A stretch of DNA of 15,324 nucleotides from NCBI GenBank assembly GCA_003499955.1, contig DNRP01000014.1, forward strand, positions 2,188 through 17,511, in the 5' to 3' direction. Under the pieces are notes generated by a model, which saw only the letters and a list, made by a program, of their open reading frames with translations, did not search any database and had not been told where the DNA came from. How positions within the stretch are numbered: the first letter of the stretch is position 1; the number at the start of each line of letters is the position of its first letter. The stretch comes from Cyanobacteria bacterium UBA9971 (lineage in GTDB: Bacteria > Cyanobacteriota > Vampirovibrionia > Gastranaerophilales > UBA9971). The position numbers and the translations under genes were made by a program. Of this stretch, positions 1 through 6,782 are shown in pieces.

Positions 1-818
1 TAAAAATGCACAAGCGGCGCAATTTTGCCTATGGTTTTCTGCACATTCTCGTCCTCAATATGCCCTTCAAAATCTATAAAGAACGTGTAATCTCCAAAAA
101 CCTTTTTTGCCGGTCTTGATTCAATGTAAGAAAGATTTAAATTATTTTCCTTAAATACCGTAAGTATATCAACAAGAGAACCCGGCTGATTGCACGCGGT
201 CAAAGCTATTGAAGTCTTGTCATTTCCTGTTCTTTCAGGAACTTTTGCGCCGAGCGAAACAAAACGCGTCAAATTGTCTTTTTCATCGTTAATATTTTTG
301 GCGATTATTTTTAATCCATAAATTTCCGCAGCTTTTGCAGTGCCAATAGCCGCATAATTTGCGGGAAGATCAACAAGCTGTCTTACAGCTTCCGAAGTGC
401 TTGTCGCAGAAATTTTTTCCACACTGTCTTTTAAATTAGAAGCTATAAAATGCCGACACTGCGCAATTGCCTCAGGTTTTGAAATAACTTTATCAATTTT
501 AGAAATATCTTCCGCCTTACTTATTAGGCAATGCGAAATAGGAACAATAATTTCACCGGTAATCATAACCCTTGAAGTTGTTCTGACAAGATTATCCAGA
601 GTTTCCCGAACAATACCTTCGATAGAATTTTCAATCGGAACAACGCCTATATTTCCGCTGTTATTGTCAACAGCTTCTATAACTTGCAAAATCGAAGATT
701 TCAATATTTTATTGAACTGCGAAATATGAGAACCAATAAGACTTTCAGCGGCAATTTCTGTATAAGAACCTGCCGGTCCAAGATATATAATATTAATAAT
801 TTCCGGAATTTTGGTCAC
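1..818 (-). CDS. pheA: Prephenate dehydratase, 3' end beyond window
   Basis: This gene encodes cytosolic prephenate dehydratase, which converts prephenate to phenylpyruvate in phenylalanine synthesis. I translated it from the GTG at 816-818; 272 codons are visible and the C-terminus runs off the left edge. Visible motifs are YLGPAGSYT near residue 12, PIENSIEG near 61 and the catalytic TRF motif in NLTRFVSLG near 184. A C-terminal ACT domain follows, with the allosteric motifs NQPGSLVDIL (about 210) and ESRP (about 233), so feedback inhibition by phenylalanine is expected. It is a monofunctional dehydratase with no chorismate mutase domain at its N-terminus. It starts 18 bases after the preceding unknown gene, so it is probably cotranscribed with the nadB-nadC group. 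The GTG start lacks a strong ribosome-binding site, but the homology begins immediately after it. Function is confident; the exact start is moderately so. Confidence 0.93.
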   Translation of the reverse strand, partial: MTKIPEIINIIYLGPAGSYTEIAAESLIGSHISQFNKILKSSILQVIEAVDNNSGNIGVVPIENSIEGIVRETLDNLVRTTSRVMITGEIIVPISHCLISKAEDISKIDKVISKPEAIAQCRHFIASNLKDSVEKISATSTSEAVRQLVDLPANYAAIGTAKAAEIYGLKIIAKNINDEKDNLTRFVSLGAKVPERTGNDKTSIALTACNQPGSLVDILTVFKENNLNLSYIESRPAKKVFGDYTFFIDFEGHIEDENVQKTIGKIAPLVHF

Positions 819-836
819 TTATAATTCTAATTTCTT

Positions 837-1409
837 TTAAATAAACTCGTTTTTGATTTCTTTTACAAAATTAAAATATTTTGATTCAAATGTGGTTATA
901 ACTGTTAATATTTTATCTTGTAATTCAAATTCGTCTACCGAGTCCATATTAGAATCTGTTTTTAATTTAAAAAAGTCGTTTTCAGTATCTTTAATAAAAT
1001 ATTTCCCCAGAAAATTAATTGAATTATTAAGTGTTAACATTACCTCTTCAACTGCTTTTTTTAAATTTTCACTTACAAGCTTATTTTCTGTTTCGTGTAA
1101 ATATTTTTCAAATTCTTTAAGATTATTTATTTGATCATTAGAATAACAATTATTATTAATAATATTTTTCATTAATTCTTTTAAATTTACTTCTGAATAA
1201 AGAAAAAGTGCTTTTCTTACAATATTTTTATCATTTTCTAAACGTTTACAACATTTTTCATAAAATGAAACTTTTCTTTTATAAACAACCATAAGAAAAA
1301 TTGCAATTATTGTGGTATAACGCCAATAATATGCATTATCCCACAGATTATTAAATAAAAAATCATATGCGTTAGCAGTGTTCGTAGTCAATAATATCAT
1401 GTCAGCCAA
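837..1409 (-). CDS. Unknown small membrane-anchored protein, paralogue of its upstream neighbour
   Basis: I do not recognise this 190-residue protein. After a short N-terminus comes the motif LWDNAYYWRY (residues 22-31), one hydrophobic segment (about 32-43), then the basic stop-transfer-like YKRK. A long, lysine- and glutamate-rich, probably alpha-helical C-terminal domain follows. One membrane anchor with a cytoplasmic helical domain is likely. It is paralogous to the protein at 1539-2192, which has IWDNVDVWRY, a hydrophobic segment and FYKKK in the same order. The start is TTG at 1407-1409, chosen because an AGGAG at 1418-1422 lies 8 bases upstream; the in-frame ATG at 1398-1400 is too far from it. 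A TATAAT-like box (minus strand, 1449-1454) upstream may give it its own promoter. It lies between nadC and pheA without obvious functional link to either. Confidence 0.75.
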   Translation of the reverse strand: MADMILLTTNTANAYDFLFNNLWDNAYYWRYTTIIAIFLMVVYKRKVSFYEKCCKRLENDKNIVRKALFLYSEVNLKELMKNIINNNCYSNDQINNLKEFEKYLHETENKLVSENLKKAVEEVMLTLNNSINFLGKYFIKDTENDFFKLKTDSNMDSVDEFELQDKILTVITTFESKYFNFVKEIKNEFI

Positions 1410-1538
1410 AATTACTTCTCCTAAAATTAAACTAAATTATTTTCAAATATTATATAACAGAATATATAAATTGTATTCATAACAAAACAATTTATCAAGA
1501 GATTTTAATTAAATTCCTATTTATGAATTACATTACTA

Positions 1539-2192
1539 TTAAATAGAAAGTTTTGCTTTTACAATTAATCTATAATTAGAATATGAAATTTCTGCTTCTT
1601 TGCATAATTTATAAAGCTGTTCTTGAAATCCGACATAATTAAAATCAGGATCATGTTTTAAGTCAGGATACAATCTATAAGCTTCCGGTATATGAATTTC
1701 AAAAAAATGTTCATCAAGAAATTTCAATAAAGTAGTTAAATTAATACAAAAATTTTGAACCGACTCTTTAAGTACATTATTTAAATACTTATTTTCTTCC
1801 TGTTCAAAGTAATTACAAAAATCTTTTATTTTTTCAGATCTTGCTTTATGAAATGTTTCGTTTATGGACAATTCAATCAAAAATTCTTTAAGGAAATTTT
1901 CCGTCATTATAAGATCTGAATTTATAAAAACATTTCTATCTCTCCCCATTTTTTCTTCTTTAGAATGAAAAAATCTTATCTTTTTCTTGTAAAAAATCAA
2001 AAGCAAAATCGAAAACATTGATATATAACGCCATACATCAACATTATCCCAAATATTTTCAATATATAAAGAATAAAAAGTATCAAACCAGATTTGTCTC
2101 GCCAAAACTTCCGGGGAAGTTTTTAAAAGTTCAGAAATATTAGAAATATTGGATAAATCATGCAAAATAAAATTCTCCAAAATAAACGCCAA
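1539..2192 (-). CDS. Unknown small membrane-anchored protein, paralogue of its downstream neighbour
   Basis: This 217-residue protein has no function I can assign. An N-terminal extension of about 45 residues precedes IWDNVDVWRY, a hydrophobic stretch (ISMFSILLLIFY) and the basic KKK. A helical domain follows with GRDRNVFINSD, EEENKYLNNVLKES-like and HFFEIHIPEAYRLYPDL segments. The WDN-x-x-x-WRY/hydrophobic/basic order is shared with the protein at 837-1409, so the two probably arose by duplication. The best start is TTG (2190-2192): no in-frame ATG lies nearby and the frame closes just upstream. No Shine-Dalgarno sequence is obvious. The nadC stop lies 24 bases upstream, so translation may depend on coupling within the nadB-nadC transcript. 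It could be an envelope or signalling adaptor, but nothing in the sequence proves this. Confidence 0.75.
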   Translation of the reverse strand: MAFILENFILHDLSNISNISELLKTSPEVLARQIWFDTFYSLYIENIWDNVDVWRYISMFSILLLIFYKKKIRFFHSKEEKMGRDRNVFINSDLIMTENFLKEFLIELSINETFHKARSEKIKDFCNYFEQEENKYLNNVLKESVQNFCINLTTLLKFLDEHFFEIHIPEAYRLYPDLKHDPDFNYVGFQEQLYKLCKEAEISYSNYRLIVKAKLSI

Positions 2193-2216
2193 TACAAATT
2201 GTATTATATTTTTAGC

Positions 2217-3053
2217 TTATATATCAAGACCTATGTCAAGAATTCCTGCTTTTGCAGTAATTGCACTTGTAGAGATATAAGCCACGCCGGTTGACGCGAT
2301 TAAGTTTATTGTTTCCAGTGTAATAGCCCCGCTTGCTTCTGTTATAGATTTTCCATTAACAATTTTCACAGCTTTTTTCATTTCTTCAACAGGCATATTA
2401 TCAAACATTATAATATCAGCGCCTGAATCAACCGCTTCTACTACCTGAGAAAGATTTTCTGTTTCAACTTCTATTTTTATTGTGTGCGGTACGTTTTCTT
2501 TTACTGTTTTAATAGCTTCTTTTATACTTCCTGCTGTTTTTATATGGTTGTCTTTAATCATCACAGCGTCATAAAGCCCAAATCTATGAGGAGATCCTCC
2601 TCCCACCTTCACAGAATACTTTTCAAAAATCCTGAAATTAGGACAACTTTTTCTTGTATCAGAAACTTTTGCTTTATAAGGCTCTATGGCTTGCTGAAAT
2701 TTGCTTGTCATCGTTGCAATAGCGCTCATTCTCTGAATAAAATTCAAAGCAACTCTTTCTCCTGTAAGAATAGCCCTTGCTTTGCCTTTAACTACAGCTA
2801 TATCTTGCCTTTTAAGGATTTTGTCTCCATCCTGCAAAAGCGATATAAATTCAATATTTTCATTAAGCATTTTGAAAATCATTTTTACAACCGGTAATCC
2901 TGACAAAATTCCGTCTTCTCGAGAATTAAATCGTGCTTCAATAACTTTGTCAGGACTGATAAAAGAATTCGTAGTTAAATCGCCATGCCCTATATCTTCT
3001 TTAAGAGCCTGTCTTATAAGGTCATAAACAATAAAATTATCAAGAGTAATCAT
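2217..3053 (-). CDS. nadC: Nicotinate-nucleotide pyrophosphorylase (quinolinate phosphoribosyltransferase)
   Basis: NadC joins quinolinate to PRPP, giving nicotinate mononucleotide, CO2 and pyrophosphate; it is the third step of de novo NAD synthesis. At 278 residues it has the usual length. An N-terminal open-faced domain (DIGHGDLTTN near 20-29, DGILSG near 47) precedes the alpha/beta barrel. In the barrel I see GERVALNFIQRMSAIAT (98-113), DTRK (132-135), GGGSPHRFGL (151-160), MIKDNH (165-170), EVET (195-198), FDN (217-219) and EASG (239-242). The DTRK, HR and K residues that bind quinolinate and PRPP are present. The usual DTRKTTPGLR is here DTRKSCPNFR, an unusual variant of a conserved loop. 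It follows nadB, separated by a palindromic repeat, and precedes two unknown genes on the same strand. Confidence 0.95.
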   Translation of the reverse strand: MITLDNFIVYDLIRQALKEDIGHGDLTTNSFISPDKVIEARFNSREDGILSGLPVVKMIFKMLNENIEFISLLQDGDKILKRQDIAVVKGKARAILTGERVALNFIQRMSAIATMTSKFQQAIEPYKAKVSDTRKSCPNFRIFEKYSVKVGGGSPHRFGLYDAVMIKDNHIKTAGSIKEAIKTVKENVPHTIKIEVETENLSQVVEAVDSGADIIMFDNMPVEEMKKAVKIVNGKSITEASGAITLETINLIASTGVAYISTSAITAKAGILDIGLDI

Positions 3054-3083
3054 TTTTTAGTTTGTCCTTATTTATTAGCTTAT

Positions 3084-3182
3084 TGTCATTGCGAGGAACG
3101 AAGTGACGAAGCAATCTATCTAATTTGAATTAGCAAGTTATATAGATTGTTTCGTTTGGTTTATGCCCTCCTCGCAATGGCA
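3084..3182. repeat. Dispersed palindromic repeat overlapping the nadB 3' end
   Basis: This is a long imperfect inverted repeat. CATTGCGAGGA (3087-3097) pairs exactly with TCCTCGCAATG (3169-3179). Inside it, ACGAAGCAATCTAT (3106-3119) pairs with ATAGATTGTTTCGT (3142-3155) with one wobble or mismatch. The CATTGCGAGGAACGAAGTGACGAAGCAAT wording is recognisable as a repeat type scattered in many bacterial genomes. It occupies the nadB-nadC gap, and its left-hand arm on the minus strand encodes the last 14 residues of NadB. The RNA would form a strong hairpin between the two cistrons and could stabilise the nadB message or reduce transcription into nadC. Confidence 0.8.
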
Positions 3183-4772
3183 GAGGAGGTCTTTAGAAAT
3201 ATAACTGTGGTAGGCATTCTGTGAAGTTTCGGAATAATCCTCTCTGAAGTGCGCACCTCTGCTTTCTTTTCTTGCTATTGCCGATTTAATTATTAATTCG
3301 GCAACGGTTAAAAGACTTCTAAGCTCATATTCATGAACATCGCGACATTTATAATTCTGATTAAATTCAAGTTTAATCTCATTAACAGTTTTCAAGGCTT
3401 GTACCAGAGCTTTTTCTGTTCTCACAATTCCTGCATTATTCCACATAATCTCTTTAAGCTTTATCATAAACCCTGCAACATCAGGTTTGTAGTCAAAAAA
3501 TTGCTTTTCGTATTGCGAAATAAGACAATCTATTTGACAATCCTGCGTTGGTTGAACTTCCAAACGTTGCTCAGCGAGATGTTTCACCATTTCTCCCGCA
3601 ACAACAACACATTCAAGCAAAGAATTGCTTGCAAGCCTATTCGCTCCGTGAAGAGAGGAGCAACTGGCTTCTCCGACAGCAAACAGTCCCTGAATTGAAG
3701 TTTTTCCGTCTGTAGAAATTTTAATCCCACCCATTAAGTAATGAGCAGCAGGGGAAACAGGAATTGAATCCGTTAAAATATCAATTCCATTTTCTTTGCA
3801 AACTCTTATAATATTGGGAAATCTTTCAATAAGCTTTTCTTTGGGAATAGAAGAAGTATCAAGAAGTACATGGGAATAACTTTTTTCCTGCATTTCAAAG
3901 AAAATAGCACGGGTTACGACATCACGAGGAGCTAAATCGCCTCTTGTGTCATAATTTTGAGTAAAAAATTCTCCGTCAGGATTTTTAAGTTGTGCGCCTT
4001 CTCCCCTTACAGACTCGGAAATCAAAAATCTTGAACCATTTTCTTGAATAGTTAATGCTGTAGGATGAAATTGAACAAATTCCATATCCTGCATAACAGC
4101 GCCTACCCTGTACGCAAGAGAAATTCCATCTCCGGTTGCTATTTCAGGATTGGTAGTATTGCTGTAAACTTGCCCTATTCCGCCTGTTGCAATAACAACA
4201 ACAGAAGAATAAACCGTTTCATATTCTTCTGTTGTTGAATTATAAAGAATAACGCCCCTGCATTTTTTGTCAGAATCGATTAAAAGGTCTACAGCTTGAG
4301 TTCCCTGATAAATTGTAATATTTTTAGTCTTTTCGGCTTTATTTGCAAGCGCAAGCTCAATGCTTTTTCCGGTGGCATCCCCGCCGGCATGAAGAATCCT
4401 GTTTATGCTATGCGCGGCTTCCAGCGTTAATTCTATTTTATTTTCCCTGTTTTTATCAAATTCAACACCGTATTTTATTAAATCATGTATTGCATCCGGG
4501 CTATTTTCGGAAATAAATCTTGCCACTTCAGAATCTGTAAGACCTGCGCCTGCATTAACGGTATCTTGAACGTGGAGATCTACTGAATCTTTTAAATTTT
4601 CCGGCAATACACCGACAATCCCGCCTTGCGCATATCTGGAATTACTTTCTCCAAGATTTGCTTTTGTAACCAGAAGAATTTCTTTATTGATTTTTTCAGA
4701 AAGTTTTATTGCGGAATACAATCCAGCAATCCCACTTCCTATTATTACAACTGATTTAGTAGAAAATTTCAT
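3138..4772 (-). CDS. nadB: L-aspartate oxidase
   Basis: NadB is the cytosolic FAD enzyme that oxidises aspartate to iminoaspartate for quinolinate synthesis. Its 544 residues are close to the usual length. The N-terminal FAD-binding fold has GSGIAGLYSA (12-21). The substrate and flavin region shows SNSRYAQGG (43-51), HAGGDATG (128-135), DGISLAYRVGA (215-225), EFVQFHPTAL (231-240), SESVRGEGAQL (252-262), APRDVVTRAI (281-290), PAAHYLMGGI (341-350) and GANRLASNSLLEC (376-388). The helical C-terminal domain contains SRGAHFREDYS, typical of the fumarate reductase/succinate dehydrogenase flavoprotein superfamily. The final CHCEEGINQTKQSI is encoded by the palindromic repeat and looks acquired. NadA, its usual partner, is not in the window. 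A promoter with TTGAAA/TATACT lies upstream on the minus strand. Confidence 0.96.
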   Translation of the reverse strand: MKFSTKSVVIIGSGIAGLYSAIKLSEKINKEILLVTKANLGESNSRYAQGGIVGVLPENLKDSVDLHVQDTVNAGAGLTDSEVARFISENSPDAIHDLIKYGVEFDKNRENKIELTLEAAHSINRILHAGGDATGKSIELALANKAEKTKNITIYQGTQAVDLLIDSDKKCRGVILYNSTTEEYETVYSSVVVIATGGIGQVYSNTTNPEIATGDGISLAYRVGAVMQDMEFVQFHPTALTIQENGSRFLISESVRGEGAQLKNPDGEFFTQNYDTRGDLAPRDVVTRAIFFEMQEKSYSHVLLDTSSIPKEKLIERFPNIIRVCKENGIDILTDSIPVSPAAHYLMGGIKISTDGKTSIQGLFAVGEASCSSLHGANRLASNSLLECVVVAGEMVKHLAEQRLEVQPTQDCQIDCLISQYEKQFFDYKPDVAGFMIKLKEIMWNNAGIVRTEKALVQALKTVNEIKLEFNQNYKCRDVHEYELRSLLTVAELIIKSAIARKESRGAHFREDYSETSQNAYHSYISKDLLCHCEEGINQTKQSI

Positions 4773-4858
4773 TTTAAATCTCTTCTTTTATAAGAATTTA
4801 TGTGATAACACGAATAATAAAAATTATTAATTTTCATTCCACACCTTATTAAGTTAGA

Positions 4859-4886
4859 AGTATACTTTAAAAATCAAGAATTTCAA
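4859..4886 (-). promoter_or_regulatory. Sigma70-like promoter for the nadB group
   Basis: On the minus strand, TTGAAA (forward 4881-4886) and TATACT (forward 4859-4864) are separated by 16 bases. They lie about 87 bases upstream of the nadB start. No other gene start lies in this direction, so this is the likely promoter of nadB, nadC and perhaps the downstream genes. I saw no clear NadQ/NrtR-type operator. Based on sequence match only. Confidence 0.5.
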
Positions 4887-4961
4887 GAGTTTTAACCCGA
4901 CAACGTCTTGTTCAATATATCATACAAATATTTTTAAAAAAAATTCTTATTTGCTAAACCC

Positions 4962-4991
4962 TTGACATAAAAGCCATAGGTTTAATAGAAT
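4962..4991 (+). promoter_or_regulatory. Sigma70-like promoter of tRNA-Gln
   Basis: A perfect TTGACA (4962-4967) is followed after 18 bases by TAGAAT (4986-4991); a second TAGAAT lies at 4991-4996. The tRNA begins at 5021, about 23 bases downstream of the expected start of transcription, leaving a short leader. Confidence 0.65.
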
Positions 4992-5020
4992 AGAATAATC
5001 AAATAAAAATTAAATAACAT

Positions 5021-5092
5021 TGGGGCGTCGCCAAGCGGTAAGGCACCTGGTTTTGGTCCAGGCATTCAGAGGTTCGAATCCTTTCGCCCCAG
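5021..5092 (+). tRNA. tRNA-Gln (UUG anticodon)
   Basis: The 72-base cloverleaf is complete. The acceptor arm TGGGGCG (5021-5027) pairs with CGCCCCA (5085-5091), with G as discriminator base. A D-arm carries AAGCGGTAAGG. The anticodon loop TTTTGGT holds the TTG anticodon, flanked by the CTGG/CCAG stem. The T-loop is GGTTCGAATCC. CCA is not encoded. The acceptor sequence is like that of cyanobacterial tRNA-Gln. The gene lies next to a recombinase whose reading frame ends inside it on the other strand, so its 3' end is probably the chromosomal boundary of the inserted element. Confidence 0.95.
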
Positions 5093-5293
5093 TTCTATAG
5101 TACAAGACAGTCCTTCGGCTAATATGTCGAAGGGCTTTTTGTATTCATAGCTTATGTTTTCGCCTGTCAGCAAAAAGTTCGATAGTATGATTTTTAACAG
5201 CTTAATTTTTTCATTACCGGATTGAGAAATATATAATTCGTAGGCTTCATTTGCAATATCAAGAATCTGAATGCCGTTTTCAATGCTCTTCTG
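5066..5293 (-). pseudogene. Detached C-terminal remnant of the large serine recombinase
   Basis: In a different frame from the recombinase upstream, this stretch encodes QKSIENGIQILDIANEAYEL, then NEKIKLLKIILSNFLL and YKKPFDILAEGL. This pattern matches what I recall of the extreme C-terminus of tRNA-adjacent large serine recombinases, where an ANEAYxLY-like helix and a KPFDxxAEGL-like segment close the protein. The frame then runs into the antisense of tRNA-Gln (SCTIELGRKDSNL) and stops at 5066. The main recombinase frame ends in TGA at 5280-5282, inside this remnant. The intact gene therefore seems to have suffered an internal deletion plus frame change around 5280-5290. The longer open frame reaching to 5443 is antisense overlap and not meaningful. 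Confidence 0.7.
5110..5140 (+). terminator. Intrinsic terminator of tRNA-Gln
   Basis: GTCCTTCG (5110-5117) pairs with CGAAGGGC (5128-5135) with one G-T wobble and a 10-base loop, followed by TTTTT at 5136-5140. It begins 18 bases after the tRNA. The same bases, read on the minus strand, encode KPFDILAEGL of the recombinase remnant. Confidence 0.75.
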
Positions 5294-6290
5294 TAACATG
5301 AATCTTTTTAATTGCTTCCTTGAACTGTTTATCAAGTTCTTCTTCTCTAATATATTTATCCTGAGAGCATTCGCCTTTTCCATGCGTACAATGATAATAA
5401 ATATATTTGCCTTTTTTGATTTCGGCAGTGATTGAACTTCCACATTCTCCGCAAGTCAGAAGCCCTGCAAACGCAAATTCATGTTCTTTTCTGTACAAAG
5501 GCTTATTATCTTTCTTAAAGGCTTCCTGAACTCGTTCAAAAAGTTCCCTGTCAATTAAAGCTTCGTGAGTTCCTTTAAAAACCCTGCCTTTGAACTTGAA
5601 ATTACCAATATAAAAGATATTTTTAAGTATTGATTCAAGATGACTTTTGCCGATTTGAGGTTTTTCGGCTTTATAAATAAAACCTTCTTTATATAACCGG
5701 TCAATTACTTTTTGAAGCGAATAATTCCCTTCTGCATAAAGATTAAAAGCTCTCAAAACAAAAGGTGCTGTTTCAGTATCTATTTTTATGATTTTTGAAG
5801 ATTCTCTTTTGTATCCCAAAGTCGGTTTTGAAGGATATTCCCCTTGCTCTGCTTTTTCCTGAAATCCTTTTTTGACTTCTTCACTAAGATTATCAATGTA
5901 ATTCTTAGCCATAAGAACTTTTATTCCATGTATAAACTTGTCATGAGAGCGTGAATTTTCGCTTAAAACAGCCCCTTCCTTTACAAGATGAACTTCAAGC
6001 CCTTCAAAACTATCAAGCAAAACATAATCTTTGAAATTCCTGTAAAGCCTATCTGTTTTTTCAACAATAATTGTTTTTACATCTTTATTTTTCTTTAAAA
6101 ACTTTACCATTTCAGTAAAATTTGTCCTGCCTTCTTTTTTGGCGGTTTCATTGTCGGTAAATTCTTTTATAATTTTCAGATTCTTTTTTACAGCGTATTC
6201 TTGCAGAAGCTTTAACTGAGCAGGGATTGAATAACCTTCTCTTTCCTGTTCCCTGCTTGAAACCCTTGCATAAATTACAGCTTTATTCAT
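5280..6290 (-). CDS. Large serine recombinase, truncated by deletion/frameshift
   Basis: This is a site-specific DNA integrase/excisionase-type recombinase of 336 residues. The resolvase catalytic domain (about 1-150) has IYARVSSREQ with nucleophile Ser11 and Arg9, and EKTDRLYRN near 77. A recombinase DNA-binding domain follows (about 155-265: PTLGYKRES, NIFYIGNFKFKGRVFKGTHEALI). A zinc ribbon has CGEC (280-283) and CTHGKGEC (301-308). The protein then stops at VTEEH. As I recall the family, a coiled coil of roughly 100 residues and a C-terminal tail should follow; the tail survives in another frame at 5066-5293. The coiled coil governs synapsis in large serine integrases, so the product is probably unable to perform regulated integration. 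Its start overlaps a 44-codon ORF. The gene points toward tRNA-Gln, the usual arrangement for integrases at element ends. Confidence 0.88.
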   Translation of the reverse strand: MNKAVIYARVSSREQEREGYSIPAQLKLLQEYAVKKNLKIIKEFTDNETAKKEGRTNFTEMVKFLKKNKDVKTIIVEKTDRLYRNFKDYVLLDSFEGLEVHLVKEGAVLSENSRSHDKFIHGIKVLMAKNYIDNLSEEVKKGFQEKAEQGEYPSKPTLGYKRESSKIIKIDTETAPFVLRAFNLYAEGNYSLQKVIDRLYKEGFIYKAEKPQIGKSHLESILKNIFYIGNFKFKGRVFKGTHEALIDRELFERVQEAFKKDNKPLYRKEHEFAFAGLLTCGECGSSITAEIKKGKYIYYHCTHGKGECSQDKYIREEELDKQFKEAIKKIHVTEEH

Positions 6291-6417
6291 TAGAAATGCC
6301 TTTTTGTTGCTTTATTTTTTCTACATCTTCCCTTAAAGTCTTGATTTGATGAATTAAATCATCAATGGAAAATTTTAAATCATTCCCAATTGCTTCAATA
6401 ATAGTTGAAAAATCCAT
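6283..6417 (-). CDS. 44-residue small protein overlapping the recombinase start
   Basis: The ATG at 6415-6417 begins a 44-codon ORF (MDFSTIIEAIGNDLKFSIDD, then LIHQIKTLREDVEKIKQQKG). The second half is a heptad-like helix with L/I at spaced positions and many charged residues, suggesting a short coiled coil. An AGAGG lies 9 bases upstream of the ATG, a better ribosome-binding site than the recombinase itself has. Its TAA (6283-6285) overlaps the recombinase ATG by 8 bases, pointing to translational coupling. It might be an accessory or directionality peptide for the recombinase, or just a translated leader; I know of no family match. Confidence 0.6.
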   Translation of the reverse strand: MDFSTIIEAIGNDLKFSIDDLIHQIKTLREDVEKIKQQKGISNE

Positions 6418-6470
6418 AAGATTAAACCTCTTTATCCTAAGCTTAATTAAAATTAATCTATTATGCTAAT

Positions 6471-6494
6471 TATAGTATGTAGAACTATAGTATG
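6471..6494. promoter_or_regulatory. Tandem TATAGTATG repeat, probable operator/promoter
   Basis: TATAGTATG occurs at 6471-6479 and 6486-6494, 15 bases apart. The second copy is part of the palindrome ACTATAGT and the first of the near-palindrome ATTATAGT. The site sits between divergent genes, 21 bases before the Xre regulator start. Tandem AGT/ACT palindromes just upstream of a controller gene resemble the C-boxes of restriction-modification controller proteins. TATAGT could also be the -10 element, so binding would autoregulate. Confidence 0.5.
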
Positions 6495-6514
6495 CAAGAT
6501 TTTAAAATAATCCT

Positions 6515-6724
6515 ATGAAAAAAGATATATTAGTAAAATTCGGAAATAAAGTCAGGGAAGAAAGGCTTAAACAAGGTCTTTCTCAGGAAGCATTTGCAGA
6601 AAAAGCAAGTGTTCACCGAACTTATATTGGAATGATTGAAAGAGCAGAAAAAAATATTACTCTTACAAATATTGAAAAAATAGCATTAGCTTTAGGTTTA
6701 ACACCCAAAGACTTATTGGATTGA
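6515..6724 (+). CDS. Xre-family helix-turn-helix regulator, C-protein-like
   Basis: This 69-residue protein consists of a single Cro/CI helix-turn-helix domain: KFGNKVREERLKQGLSQEAF, then AEKASVHRTYIGMIERAEKN and ITLTNIEKIALALGLTPKDL. The HRTYIGxIERxxxNITLxNIEKIAxALG wording closely resembles small controller (C) proteins of type II restriction-modification systems and SinR-like repressors. It likely binds as a dimer to the tandem TATAGTATG site just upstream and controls itself and perhaps the divergent recombinase operon. There is no clear Shine-Dalgarno before the ATG, so a short or leaderless message is possible, as seen for several C genes. The SEC-C/RES gene follows after 58 bases on the same strand and may be cotranscribed. 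Confidence 0.85.
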   Translation: MKKDILVKFGNKVREERLKQGLSQEAFAEKASVHRTYIGMIERAEKNITLTNIEKIALALGLTPKDLLD

Positions 6725-6782
6725 AAATTTTATGCTGTATTGTGGTGTATAAGTATAGTTTGAAGGTTTTGGAATGTAGTTT

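Noticed and set aside
853..1134. Plus-strand open frames opposite the unknown gene, nadC, nadB, the RM gene and the tyrosine recombinase
   Set aside because: They are shadows of real minus- or plus-strand genes with unlikely composition and no ribosome-binding sites.
4773..4960. Riboswitch or NAD-responsive operator upstream of nadB
   Set aside because: Apart from the promoter boxes I saw no conserved aptamer-like pairing or palindrome.
5294..5443. Upstream part of the 125-codon minus-strand frame ending in tRNA-Gln
   Set aside because: It overlaps the recombinase zinc-ribbon codons in another frame; only the part below about 5293 is homologous to anything.
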